Origin: Chloroflexota bacterium
GTDB lineage: Bacteria > Chloroflexota > Dehalococcoidia > CAUJGQ01
Length of the DNA: 47,396 nucleotides
Assembly (NCBI GenBank): GCA_963170165.1
Contig: CAUJGQ010000161.1
Coordinates: forward strand, 1-47,396
Reading direction: 5' to 3'
The notes under the pieces were generated by a model that was not told where the DNA came from, made no database searches, and saw nothing but the letters and a program-made list of their open reading frames with translations. This document shows, one piece after another, positions 32,020 through 40,120 of this stretch. Position numbers and translations under genes: made by a program. The stretch's first letter is position 1. Each line of letters starts with the position of its first letter.

Positions 32020-32964
32020 ATGCTGGGCTTTGTCATCCGGCGGCTGACGCAGGCGGTACCGGTGCTGCTGCTGACCTCGACAGCGGTATTCCTGCTGCTG
32101 CGGCTGATTCCGGGGGATCCGGTGGCGGACCTAGCCGGGGAGAATGCCTCGCCCGAGCGGGTGGAGGAGATCCGCCGGCAACTGGGGATGGATGGCTCGA
32201 TCTTCGCGCAGTACGGGCGCTGGCTGAGCGACGTGCTGCATGGCGACCTGGGCCGGTCAGTGCAAAACGGGGTGAGCGTCGGGCGGCTGCTCCGGCTCGC
32301 CGGGCCGCCCACGGTCGAACTGGCGCTGGTGGCATATCCGCTGGCGCTGCTGCTCGGCATTCCGCTGGGAGTGCTGGCCGGGGCGCGGCCGCGCTCGCGC
32401 TGGGACTGGGCGTTGTCTGGCTATACCGCCTTCGCCGTGGCGCTGCCGAGCTTTGTGCTGGGCGTCGCGCTGCTGTGGTTGTTCTCCGTGCGCCTGGGCT
32501 GGCTGCCTGCCTCAGGCCACGTCTCGCTGTTTGACCATCCGGGTGAGGGCTTGCGGCGCATCATCCTGCCGGCGCTGTCGGTAGCGCTGGTGATGGCCTC
32601 GGCGCTGGCGCGCTACACGCGCACGGCGCTGGCGGAGGTGATGCGTCAGGACTACGTGCGTACTGCCTGGGCCAAGGGCGCCGGTGACCGCCGTGTCGTG
32701 CTGCGTCACGCCCTGCCTAACGCCCTGGTACCGGTGATCACCATCGCTGCGCTTCAGTTCGGCCACCTGCTCACCGGCGCGGTGGTGGCAGAACGCATCT
32801 TCACCCGGCCGGGGTTGGGTGACCTGGTGGTACGTAGCATCCAGACCCGCGATTACCCGGTGGTGCAGGGGGCGCTGCTGATGCTGGTGGCCGTGTTTGT
32901 CGCGGTCAACCTGCTGGCCGATCTCGCCTATGGTATCGCTGACCCGAGGATTCGACGATCATGA
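32020..32964 (+). CDS. ABC transporter permease (DppB/OppB/NikB type)
   Basis: A 314-aa inner-membrane permease. It starts LGFVIRRLTQAVPVLLL, has the family block LRLIPGDPVADL, about six membrane helices, and the cytoplasmic loop DYVRTAWAKGAGDRRVVLRHALPNAL that docks the ATPase. AAGGAG precedes the ATG. Its stop overlaps the next permease start by 4 nt (ATGA). Confidence 0.95.
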   Translation: MLGFVIRRLTQAVPVLLLTSTAVFLLLRLIPGDPVADLAGENASPERVEEIRRQLGMDGSIFAQYGRWLSDVLHGDLGRSVQNGVSVGRLLRLAGPPTVELALVAYPLALLLGIPLGVLAGARPRSRWDWALSGYTAFAVALPSFVLGVALLWLFSVRLGWLPASGHVSLFDHPGEGLRRIILPALSVALVMASALARYTRTALAEVMRQDYVRTAWAKGAGDRRVVLRHALPNALVPVITIAALQFGHLLTGAVVAERIFTRPGLGDLVVRSIQTRDYPVVQGALLMLVAVFVAVNLLADLAYGIADPRIRRS

Positions 32965-33860
32965 CACAGCTTTCACTCGGCTCCCGCCGCAGCCTGCGCA
33001 GCCCTGCCCCGCGGGCGAAGGGACCGCCTCGCTTCGCTACGCTGCGGCGCATACTGGCCAATCCCCAGGGGCTGATCGGCGCGGGCGGGCTGGCGCTGCT
33101 GGTGCTGCTGGCGCTCGGCGCCGAGCTTGTGGCGGCACACGATCCCGCCGCCCAGGACGCGGGCCGCCGTCTGCTCTCCCCATCGGTCGCGCACCCGTTC
33201 GGCGTGGACGAGCTGCGGCGTGACCTGCTGGCGCGGACGCTGTTCGGGCTGCGCATCTCGCTGCTGGCCAGCTTCCCGGCGGTGGCGGCAGGGGCGCTGG
33301 CCGGGACGGCACTCGGCTTTGTTGCCGGGTATGCCGGTGGCTGGGTGGAGGCGGTGGTGATGCGCTGCGTCGATGCCATGCTGGCGATGCCGGGGCTGCT
33401 CTCAGCGATTGCCGTGCTGACGGTACTGGGACCGGGCAGCATAAGCGTGGGCGTGGCGATCGCGCTCTTCAACGTGCCGCTGTTCACCCGGCTGGCGCGG
33501 GGGCAGATGCTGGCGGAGCGGGGCAAAGAGTACGTGCGCGCCGCGGAGGCGACCGGCGCGGGACCAGCGCGGATCATCTTTATCCACATCGCCCGCAACG
33601 CCGCGCCACCTCTGCTCACCCAGGTGGCGATGAGCGCGGTGGCCGCGGTGATGCTGGCGGCGGCGCTCAGCTTCCTCGGACTGGGTGAACGGCCGCCGGA
33701 GCCATCGCTAGGCGGGTTGATCAACGCCTCACGGCCCTACCTGCGTACCGCGTGGTGGTACCCGCTGTTCCCGGGGCTCACCCTGGCCGTACTGCTCGTC
33801 AGCCTCAACCTGCTGGCCGACGCCATTGCCGAGGCAACGGGGCCCTACCGGCGGCGCTAG
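32961..33860 (+). CDS. ABC transporter permease (DppC/OppC/NikC type)
   Basis: A 299-aa permease with the DppC features HPFGVDELRRDLLARTLFG, about six membrane helices and the ATPase-docking loop EYVRAAEATGAGPARIIFIHIARNAAPPL (the EAA motif region). It is translationally coupled to the preceding permease. It is the last gene of the operon here: neither DppD- nor DppF-type ATPases follow, and the next gene is on the opposite strand. Confidence 0.94.
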   Translation: MTQLSLGSRRSLRSPAPRAKGPPRFATLRRILANPQGLIGAGGLALLVLLALGAELVAAHDPAAQDAGRRLLSPSVAHPFGVDELRRDLLARTLFGLRISLLASFPAVAAGALAGTALGFVAGYAGGWVEAVVMRCVDAMLAMPGLLSAIAVLTVLGPGSISVGVAIALFNVPLFTRLARGQMLAERGKEYVRAAEATGAGPARIIFIHIARNAAPPLLTQVAMSAVAAVMLAAALSFLGLGERPPEPSLGGLINASRPYLRTAWWYPLFPGLTLAVLLVSLNLLADAIAEATGPYRRR

Positions 33861-33901
33861 ACGAACCGATCGTTAGCGGTAGCGGGCGGCGCCGGTGTGC
33901 C

Positions 33902-34138
33902 TCACCCGCCACCCGCCAGCGCCGCCCGCGCCTGCGCCAGGGTAAACGGCCAGGCCAGCTCGTTCCCGGCGATCAGCACCACAGGAATGCGCTCACCGTA
34001 GCGGGCGCTCAGCTCTGGATCGCTGTCGATATTGATGGTCTCGATGTGCAGCGCCAACCGGCGGCCTGCCTGGTGCAGGAGGACGGCAGCTTCTTCACAC
34101 AGGTGACATCCGGGCCGGGAATACAGGATGACGGTCAT
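33902..34138 (-). CDS. Glutaredoxin-like thiol protein
   Basis: A 78-aa thioredoxin-fold protein with the redox pair Cys11-x2-Cys14 in YSRPGCHLCEEA and the cis-Pro region ERIPVVLIAG. Such short DUF836-type glutaredoxins reduce disulfides in the cytoplasm. It is divergent from glpX, with a perfect palindrome in the shared upstream region. Confidence 0.88.
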   Translation of the reverse strand: MTVILYSRPGCHLCEEAAVLLHQAGRRLALHIETINIDSDPELSARYGERIPVVLIAGNELAWPFTLAQARAALAGGG

Positions 34139-34195
34139 GGTGGACCTGCTCGCGGGCTCCCGCGGGAGTTTGGTCTTTCATGGCAGGCTACTTGC

Positions 34196-34210
34196 ATAGG
34201 CAGTGCCTAT
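34196..34210. promoter_or_regulatory. Perfect 15-bp palindrome upstream of glpX
   Basis: ATAGGCAGTGCCTAT has 7-bp perfect arms around one base. It lies in the divergent region between the glutaredoxin and glpX genes, 30 nt before a -10-like TATACT at 34240-34245. It is a good operator candidate for control of glpX; the regulator is unknown. Confidence 0.5.
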
Positions 34211-34239
34211 TCAGCACCGGCATGGTGTCCCGCTGCTGG

Positions 34240-34245
34240 TATACT
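34240..34245 (+). promoter_or_regulatory. Putative -10 element of glpX
   Basis: TATACT matches the sigma-70-type -10 consensus in five of six positions and lies 49 nt before the glpX ATG. No good -35 hexamer is seen at the right distance, so an activator or an extended element may be needed. Confidence 0.35.
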
Positions 34246-34294
34246 GTCGCCACTTTGCCCCGCACGCAAATATCGATGGGAGGCGCGGATCGTC

Positions 34295-35338
34295 ATGGCG
34301 GCACCAGAGACTCCAATGGAACGCAACCTCGCCCTGGAGCTCGTCCGGGTCACGGAGCAGGCGGCGATGGCGGCAGCGCGCTGGATGGGCCGCGGCGACA
34401 AGATCGCGGCGGACAAGGCCGCCACCGATGCCATGCGCTTTGCCCTGGCATCAGTGGACATGGAAGGTATCGTCGTCATCGGTGAAGGAGAAAAAGACGA
34501 AGCACCCATGCTCTACAACGGCGAGCGTATCGGCAATGGCAACCCGCCCTCGGTTGACATCGGTGTCGATCCGCTGGAGGGCACCACCCTCACTTCGCTC
34601 GGCCGCCCCAATGCGCTGTCGGTCATCGCCCTCACTGAGCGCGGCCAGATGCAGTGCCCGAAGGAAATCGTCTACATGAACAAGATCGCCGTCGGGCCTG
34701 AGGCGGCGGGTTCAATTGACATCACGGCATCACCCACCCAGAACCTGCGCTGGATCGCGAAGGCTAAGCGTGCCGAGATCCCGGACCTGACCGTCGTCAT
34801 CCTCGAACGCGATCGCCATGCCGATCTCATCCGCGAGGTGCGGGAGTCGGGAGCGCGGGTGAAGCTGATCACCGACGGCGACGTCTCCGCCGCCATTAGC
34901 ACGGCGATGCCGGAGACGGGCGTCGATGTGTTGATGGGTGTCGGTGGCGCCCCGGAGGCGGTGATCTCAGCGGCGGCGCTCAAGTGCATGGGTGGCGAGA
35001 TTCAGTGCCAGCTGTGGCCGCGCAACGACAAGGAGCGGCAGGCCTGTGTCGACGCCGGGCTGGACCTCAGCGAGGTCTGGGACATCCCGCGCCTGGTGGG
35101 CAACGGTGACACCTTCTTTGCCGCCACCGGCGTGACCGACGGCGAGATGCTCCAGGGCGTCCATTACTTCGGCGGCGGCGCCACCACCGAGTCATTGGTC
35201 ATGCGCTCCTACTCCGGCACCGTGCGCTGGATTCGCGCCCGTCACAACTTCGACCAGCTCAACAAGCTGGCCGCCGAGTCACACCGGCCGTCCTACGAGG
35301 GCGTGCCCTACAGCGCCGGTCGCGCACGCGTGCGGTAA
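34295..35338 (+). CDS. glpX: Class II fructose-1,6-bisphosphatase
   Basis: A 347-aa GlpX. It hydrolyses fructose-1,6-bisphosphate to fructose-6-phosphate in gluconeogenesis, and in some members also sedoheptulose-1,7-bisphosphate. Signatures are KIAADKAATDAMR, the metal site VIGEGEKDEAPML, VDPLEGT, LITDGDVSAAI, GVGGAPEAVISAAALKCMGG and TFFAATGVTDGEML. ATG at 34295 follows GGGAGG; the frame is open upstream from 33752, but that part is antisense to the glutaredoxin gene. Confidence 0.96.
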   Translation: MAAPETPMERNLALELVRVTEQAAMAAARWMGRGDKIAADKAATDAMRFALASVDMEGIVVIGEGEKDEAPMLYNGERIGNGNPPSVDIGVDPLEGTTLTSLGRPNALSVIALTERGQMQCPKEIVYMNKIAVGPEAAGSIDITASPTQNLRWIAKAKRAEIPDLTVVILERDRHADLIREVRESGARVKLITDGDVSAAISTAMPETGVDVLMGVGGAPEAVISAAALKCMGGEIQCQLWPRNDKERQACVDAGLDLSEVWDIPRLVGNGDTFFAATGVTDGEMLQGVHYFGGGATTESLVMRSYSGTVRWIRARHNFDQLNKLAAESHRPSYEGVPYSAGRARVR

Positions 35339-35444
35339 ACAGGAACAGGGGAGCGGCAGGCGCGCAGGGGATGGTGCGGTCCGCAGCAATGGGAGACGCA
35401 CCGTTCGATGCTGGGCGCCCCGCTCCCCACTTCCGGAGGTGCTC

Positions 35445-36416
35445 GTGAAGGTGATCGTTTCGGAGGCCGTGGCCGCCCAGTTTCGGGCAGAGCTCGAAGC
35501 CGCGGCGCCCGGGGTGCAGATTGTCACGCTGCGGGCGGATGGTTCGTGGAGCGGTGAGCCAGCTGAGGCACAGGCGGCCTATATCTCGGTTGATACGCTC
35601 GTCACCGGCGCGGTCGACCGCCTGGCGCGCGATCTACCCGCGCTCGCGGCGCTGCGCTGGGTACACACCTTCAGCATCGGGCTGGACCATCCGCACTATC
35701 AGCGGATCGTGGACCGCGGCCTCACCCTCACCAACGGCGCCGGCACCCAGAGCGCTCCCATCAGCCAGTATGTGCTGCTGATGATGCTGTACCACGTCAA
35801 GAACATGCGCGGCTGGCAGGAGGCTCAGGCCAAGCACGAGTGGCGGCGCGGCCCCTCCGATGAGCTGACCGGCAAGACCGTATGCCTGTTCGGCGTCGGC
35901 GGTATTGGTGGCGAGGTGGCGCGGCTGGCCAAGGCGCTGGGAATGCGCGTGGTCGGGCTACGCCGCTCACAGGCCCCCACCGCGTACGTGGATGAGCTGC
36001 TGCCGCCGGAGCGCACCGGCGACCTCTGCGCCCAGGCGGACTACCTGGTGATCTGCGCGCCGCTGACCCGCGCCACCAGGGGAGCAATCGGCGCGGCCGA
36101 GCTGGCGCGGATGCAGCCCTCTGCCTTCCTGATCAACGTCGCCCGCGGCCCGCTGGTGGATGAAGCGGCACTGGTAACCGCGCTGCGGGAACGGCGCATC
36201 GCCGGGGCCGCGCTGGATGTGTTCAACGAGGAACCGCTGCCCGCCGGCCACCCCTTATGGGACCTGCCCAACGTCATCATCACACCACATATGTCGCCGG
36301 CCTCGCCGCTCCACATCGTGCGCGGCACGCGGCTGTTCATCGACAACCTCGGCCGCTACGTCCGCGGCGAGCCGCTGCGCAACATCGTCAGCGCCGAAGA
36401 CGTAGGCTACGAGTAG
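35445..36416 (+). CDS. D-isomer-specific 2-hydroxyacid dehydrogenase
   Basis: A 323-aa NAD(P)-dependent dehydrogenase. The dinucleotide motif is GVGGIGGEVARLAKALGMRV. The catalytic Arg is in INVARGPLVDE, the Glu in FNEEPLPAGH and the His in IITPHMS. GTG at 35445 lies 5 nt after GGAGG, better than the in-frame GTG at 35439. The RR pair after the second strand (GLRRSQAP) suggests NADP(H), so a glyoxylate/hydroxypyruvate reductase role is possible. Confidence 0.93.
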   Translation: MKVIVSEAVAAQFRAELEAAAPGVQIVTLRADGSWSGEPAEAQAAYISVDTLVTGAVDRLARDLPALAALRWVHTFSIGLDHPHYQRIVDRGLTLTNGAGTQSAPISQYVLLMMLYHVKNMRGWQEAQAKHEWRRGPSDELTGKTVCLFGVGGIGGEVARLAKALGMRVVGLRRSQAPTAYVDELLPPERTGDLCAQADYLVICAPLTRATRGAIGAAELARMQPSAFLINVARGPLVDEAALVTALRERRIAGAALDVFNEEPLPAGHPLWDLPNVIITPHMSPASPLHIVRGTRLFIDNLGRYVRGEPLRNIVSAEDVGYE

Positions 36417-36589
36417 CCTTCGCTGGCGCTGCCGGCGCCGGCCGCTCCGGCCGTCCGCTGCGCGCGCCACGGTATCGCCAGGCTCGCGGACCGTCCTCCC
36501 CAAGGCGGATATTGCGGGTGTGGTCGCTGCCGGGGAGGAGGCCAGACCGCTGTCGCCGGCAGCGTCTGGAACGGGAACGACATCCGCTG
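36417..36589. other. Intergenic stretch, no gene seen
   Basis: G+C-rich sequence with short self-complementary stretches after the dehydrogenase stop. It leads into the decayed MNT/HEPN remnant. Confidence 0.4.
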
Positions 36590-36882
36590 TTCGGTAGCTG
36601 GGCGGTAGATCTCTTCGCCTGCCGGAGTCAGCCCGTATCCCCGCGATCAGGTCCGGGTACGGGCGAAGATGTGGTATTCAGCATGATGATCGGGTCCGGC
36701 TGCTTGATATGCTGGAGGTAGCGCGAGATTCGGGCCGTTTGCTCCTGGGTCATACCCGGGAAGACCTCGATACGGATCTCGCGCCTGCGCGCGGACCGCG
36801 GTACACCCTGATGATCATCGGTGAGGCGGCGTCACGGGTTACTCCGGATCCACGTGCCCGTTTCCGAATGAGAAGCAGATAG
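36590..36882 (+). pseudogene. Decayed MNT/HEPN module (third copy in window)
   Basis: The frame from 36679 to TAG at 36880-36882 reads DDRVRLLDMLEVARDSGRLL, then TREDLDTDL and LMIIGEAASRVTPDPRAR. This is the N-terminal two thirds of a DUF86/HepT-type HEPN protein. It then stops before the R-x4-H-x-Y active site. Upstream, at about 36590-36605, HPLFGSWAV resembles the LFGSWARG core of an MNT protein, but the rest of that domain is gone. It is not closely related in sequence to the modules at 9476-10911. The GltD-like gene starts 3 nt later. Confidence 0.65.
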
Positions 36883-36885
36883 CGC

Positions 36886-38436
36886 ATGAAGAACACGGTT
36901 CATGCCCGGCTGGGCATTTCGGCGCAGACACCGGAGAAGCAGTCCCCTGAGGAGCGGGTGCACAACTGGGAAGAGGTCTACCAGGGCTTTGATCTCTCCC
37001 AGGCGATGATCGAGGCGGCGCGCTGTATCCACTGTCCCACCGCGCCCTGCGTCACCGCCTGCCCCACCCACAACGATATCCCTACCGCGCTTGGCCTGCT
37101 GGAGCAGGGTGACGTGCTGGGCGCAGCGACCGTGTTCCGCCAAAGCAGCACCATGCCGGAGATGTGCGGCCGGCTATGCCCGCAGGAGCGGCTGTGCGAA
37201 GGTGATTGTCCGGTCGGCTTTGCCCTGCGCGGCGACGGCCGCCAGCAGCCGCCGGTGCATATCGGCAAGCTGGAGGCGTTCGTAGCCGACAGCCAGCGGG
37301 CGCACCTGGGTGGGTTCCCCCTGCCTGTAGAACTCGTGGCGCCCACCGGCCGGCGGGTGGCGGTGGCAGGCTCGGGGCCCTCGGGCCTCACCGTGGCGGA
37401 GGAGCTCGCGGCACGCGGTCACGACGTGACGGTTTATGACCAGTGGCCAGAGCCGGGCGGCGCCTTGCGATTTGGCATTCCCAACTTCAAGCTGGCGCGC
37501 GAGATCCTCGGCCAGAAGCTACGCCACCTCACCTTGCTCGGGGTGGAGTTCGTCTGCGATACGCGCGTAGGGCGCGATGTCACCATCGACGCACTGCTCG
37601 AGGAGTACGACGCCGTCTATCTCGGCACCGGCGCCGGACATGACGCCCCAGCCGGGCTCCCCGGCGAGGCGGACTACCGGGGCATCGTCTCCGCTACGGA
37701 CTTTCTGGTACGCGCCAACGCCTCCGCGGGCCGGCTGCTGCCCGACCCCAGCCGGCCACGCGCCGCCGGCGGCACGGCCATCGGCCCGGCAGCCGCGGGC
37801 CCGCGGGTGGTCGTGCTGGGCGGCACCGACGCGGCGATGGATGCAATGCGCGCGGCACTGCGACTGGGCGCCACCTCAGTCACCTGCGTCTTTCCCGGCG
37901 CCGAAGCGGAGATGCACGGCCGCCGGGAGGAGCACCATCACGCCCGCGAGGAGGGCATCACCTTCCGCTACGGCGTGGCGCCGGTGGCATTCGAGGGCGA
38001 CGCGCTGGGGCGGCTGACGGGGATACGCTGCCGGCGGCTGGGCTGGCACGCGGCCGAACGGCCGGGCCGGGGCCGCGCCTTCGGCATGGGCGGCGAGGCG
38101 GCCGAGTTCACGCTTGCGGCCGATCTCGCCATCGTCGCCGCCGGCTATATACCGGACCCGCTCCTCATCGATGCCACCCCCGGGCTGGCCGCCACCGACA
38201 GCCGCCGCCTGGAGGTGGACAGCCGGACAGGCCGCACCTCCCGCCCGGGGGTGTGGGCGGGTGGCGATGGCGTCCACGGCCCGGACCTGGTGGTCACCGC
38301 CATGGCCGCCGGCCGCCGCACCGCTGCAGATATCGACACCTACCTGCGCGGCGCCTTGCCGTCCCGCCGTCACAGCCGCCGGCTCGGCCCGGCAAATGGT
38401 CCGCGCCCTACCGATCCGGACGGGCGGGCTGGCTGA
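36886..38436 (+). CDS. GltD-like NAD(P)H-dependent oxidoreductase (glutamate synthase small-subunit family)
   Basis: A 516-aa iron-sulfur flavoprotein. Two [4Fe-4S]-type Cys clusters lie in CIHCPTAPCVTACP (about 47-60) and CGRLCPQERLCEGDCP (about 94-109). The FAD site is VAVAGSGPSGLTVAEELAARG and VYDQWPEPGGALRFGIPNFK. The second nucleotide-binding site is VVVLGGTDAAMDAMRAALRLGA, with T-D-A where GltD has N-T. No glutamate synthase large subunit is present, so it is a stand-alone electron-transfer member like PreT or NfnB-type proteins. The 3' end overlaps the convergent CBS gene by 29 nt. Confidence 0.9.
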   Translation: MKNTVHARLGISAQTPEKQSPEERVHNWEEVYQGFDLSQAMIEAARCIHCPTAPCVTACPTHNDIPTALGLLEQGDVLGAATVFRQSSTMPEMCGRLCPQERLCEGDCPVGFALRGDGRQQPPVHIGKLEAFVADSQRAHLGGFPLPVELVAPTGRRVAVAGSGPSGLTVAEELAARGHDVTVYDQWPEPGGALRFGIPNFKLAREILGQKLRHLTLLGVEFVCDTRVGRDVTIDALLEEYDAVYLGTGAGHDAPAGLPGEADYRGIVSATDFLVRANASAGRLLPDPSRPRAAGGTAIGPAAAGPRVVVLGGTDAAMDAMRAALRLGATSVTCVFPGAEAEMHGRREEHHHAREEGITFRYGVAPVAFEGDALGRLTGIRCRRLGWHAAERPGRGRAFGMGGEAAEFTLAADLAIVAAGYIPDPLLIDATPGLAATDSRRLEVDSRTGRTSRPGVWAGGDGVHGPDLVVTAMAAGRRTAADIDTYLRGALPSRRHSRRLGPANGPRPTDPDGRAG

Positions 38437-39469
38437 TGTCCTCCAGCGCGTCGCCGGCCACCCGGTTCGGCGACTCCTCGGCGATGTCACCCAGGGCGAT
38501 GATGCCGACCAGCCGCGTGCCCTCCACCACCGGCAGCCGCCGCACCTGGTGATCGGCCATCAGCCGCGCCGCCTCTTCCACTGACACATGCGGGGAGATG
38601 GTGACGGGCACATCCGTCATCAGGTCGCCGGCCTTCATCGCGGCCCGATCCCGGCTGGTGTCTGCCAGACCAAGGGTGATATCGCGGTCGGTCAGGACCC
38701 CGGCCAGCTTGCCGCCGGCCATCACCGGCACAAAGCCGACATTGAGATCGCGCATCAGCCGCGCGGCCTCCTCCAGCGAGTCATCGTGATTGACACACCG
38801 CGGGTTCTCGGTCATCACGTCGCGCACGAGCTGGTTCGGGCGGCGGGGCGCCGAGGGGGAGGGGTTGCCGCCGGTGGTGGTGCGCGTTGCACCGGTGTCC
38901 GTTGCCATGGCGGTCCGCTGCATGTGCGGCTCGGGGGCAGAGGCGTTGCCGGAAACGGCCGGGCGTACCGCAGGTGGCGCCAGCGGCGTGACCGTGGCGG
39001 TGCGGCCGCGGCCATTGCCGTGGTCGGGATCGTGATCGTGCCGCGCGCTCTCCGTCTCCCGCTGCCGGCCGTCCGCACGGTCCTCACCGTTGTCACGCAG
39101 CCGCCGGACCAGCGCGAACGCGGCGCCACCCGCCAGCGCGATGGCGGCCGGCACGAGCAGCCAGCGGCGCATCCCGCCATGCGGGATCTCGGCCGCCTTC
39201 CAGGCTACAAAGCCGCGGCCGCCGTCCGTGTGTTCCACGTGGCCGGCCAAGTTCTCCTCACGCTTGCGCGCGTCGTCACTGGTGTGATACGCCAGCAGCT
39301 TTTCTGCCGCATTCCACAGGCTGACACTGTAGGTCGTGCGTGGGTCCGTCTCATCCTGGAACAGATAGGCGTCTACCATGCCTTCGGGGCTGCTGCCGCC
39401 TGCCCATGCCGAGCGGAAGTCCTCTTCACTCCCCGCCTTCAGCCGGCGGGCGGTGATCCATGCCTTCAC
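38408..39469 (-). CDS. Membrane protein: ABM-like domain, one TM segment, tandem CBS domains
   Basis: A 353-aa fusion. Residues 1-75 look like a ferredoxin-fold ABM-type domain (MKAWITARRLKAGSEEDFRS and YSVSLWNAAEKLLAY). Residues 103-121 form one membrane segment (LLVPAAIALAGGAAFAL), and 125-212 a long disordered Asp/His/Pro-rich linker. Residues 214-345 hold two CBS domains (VRDVMTENPRCVNHDDSLEE and AGDLMTDVPVTISPHVSVEE), each ending in a GVLTDRD- or GIIALGD-type motif. CBS pairs bind adenosine nucleotides. GTG at 39469 follows AGGGAG and starts the domain exactly; the upstream frame is not supported. Confidence 0.85.
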   Translation of the reverse strand: MKAWITARRLKAGSEEDFRSAWAGGSSPEGMVDAYLFQDETDPRTTYSVSLWNAAEKLLAYHTSDDARKREENLAGHVEHTDGGRGFVAWKAAEIPHGGMRRWLLVPAAIALAGGAAFALVRRLRDNGEDRADGRQRETESARHDHDPDHGNGRGRTATVTPLAPPAVRPAVSGNASAPEPHMQRTAMATDTGATRTTTGGNPSPSAPRRPNQLVRDVMTENPRCVNHDDSLEEAARLMRDLNVGFVPVMAGGKLAGVLTDRDITLGLADTSRDRAAMKAGDLMTDVPVTISPHVSVEEAARLMADHQVRRLPVVEGTRLVGIIALGDIAEESPNRVAGDALEDISQPARPDR

Positions 39470-39760
39470 CGTCGTTGCTCCCTTCTCCCGTGCGGGACTC
39501 CATAGCCGTACTGGAGCCACCGTAGCGAGAGTGCGGGCGCCGTCGCATCCCCCGTTGGGAGTGGAAGACTGATCACCCGCATCTGGCCAGCCGGCGGCGA
39601 GGCCGCAGGAGCAGCGTTGACAAAGATTAGGCCGTGGTAGGCGCCAGGGTGGTTGCCGGACTCGCGGGGGTGATGGGTGATACCGGCAGCGGACACGCCG
39701 GCACACCCTGCATGGGGCATACGGCGCCGCGGCGCGCGCAGGAGGAGCGCCGTCAGACTG

Positions 39761-40024
39761 CTACCGGCCGATGTCCTGGATGACGCGCTGCTGGCTGTCC
39801 GCAAACGACTGCAAGAGCGAGGTGAATACCTGCCCCACCCACGCCCCCTGTCCCCCTGCCGGCGCGGCCATCAGGCCGCGGGTGTCATCCCCTTCAAACA
39901 TCTCATCCAGCGCCGCTTGAACGTCCTCGGGGACGCGGGCCTCGGCCCACTGCTCGGGGGTAAACGCATAGAACCGGCCCTCACCGTCCCGCACGATGAT
40001 CAGGTCGTCGATGTGCTCGGCCAT
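39761..40024 (-). CDS. Hypothetical protein (87 aa)
   Basis: A small acidic protein with DDLIIVRDGEGRFYAFTPEQ at the N-terminus, an AALDEMFEGDD segment and a helical C-terminus (FTSLLQSFADSQQRVIQDIG). AGAGGCGG precedes the ATG. There is no membrane segment or Cys. The family is not recognised. The 291 nt upstream of the CBS gene start and beyond this gene's stop (39470-39760) show no other gene. Confidence 0.6.
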   Translation of the reverse strand: MAEHIDDLIIVRDGEGRFYAFTPEQWAEARVPEDVQAALDEMFEGDDTRGLMAAPAGGQGAWVGQVFTSLLQSFADSQQRVIQDIGR

Positions 40025-40120
40025 CGCCCGCCTCTTTCTAGGATAGTCCGCGTTCGTATCAACCATACTACGCGTCATCACGGCGGAGCTGTCTGTCTCA
40101 CACACGACGGGATGCATCGT

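Noticed and set aside
33752-34294. N-terminal extension of glpX in the same open frame
   Set aside because: Overlaps the permease end and is antisense to the glutaredoxin gene; GlpX homology begins only at 34295.
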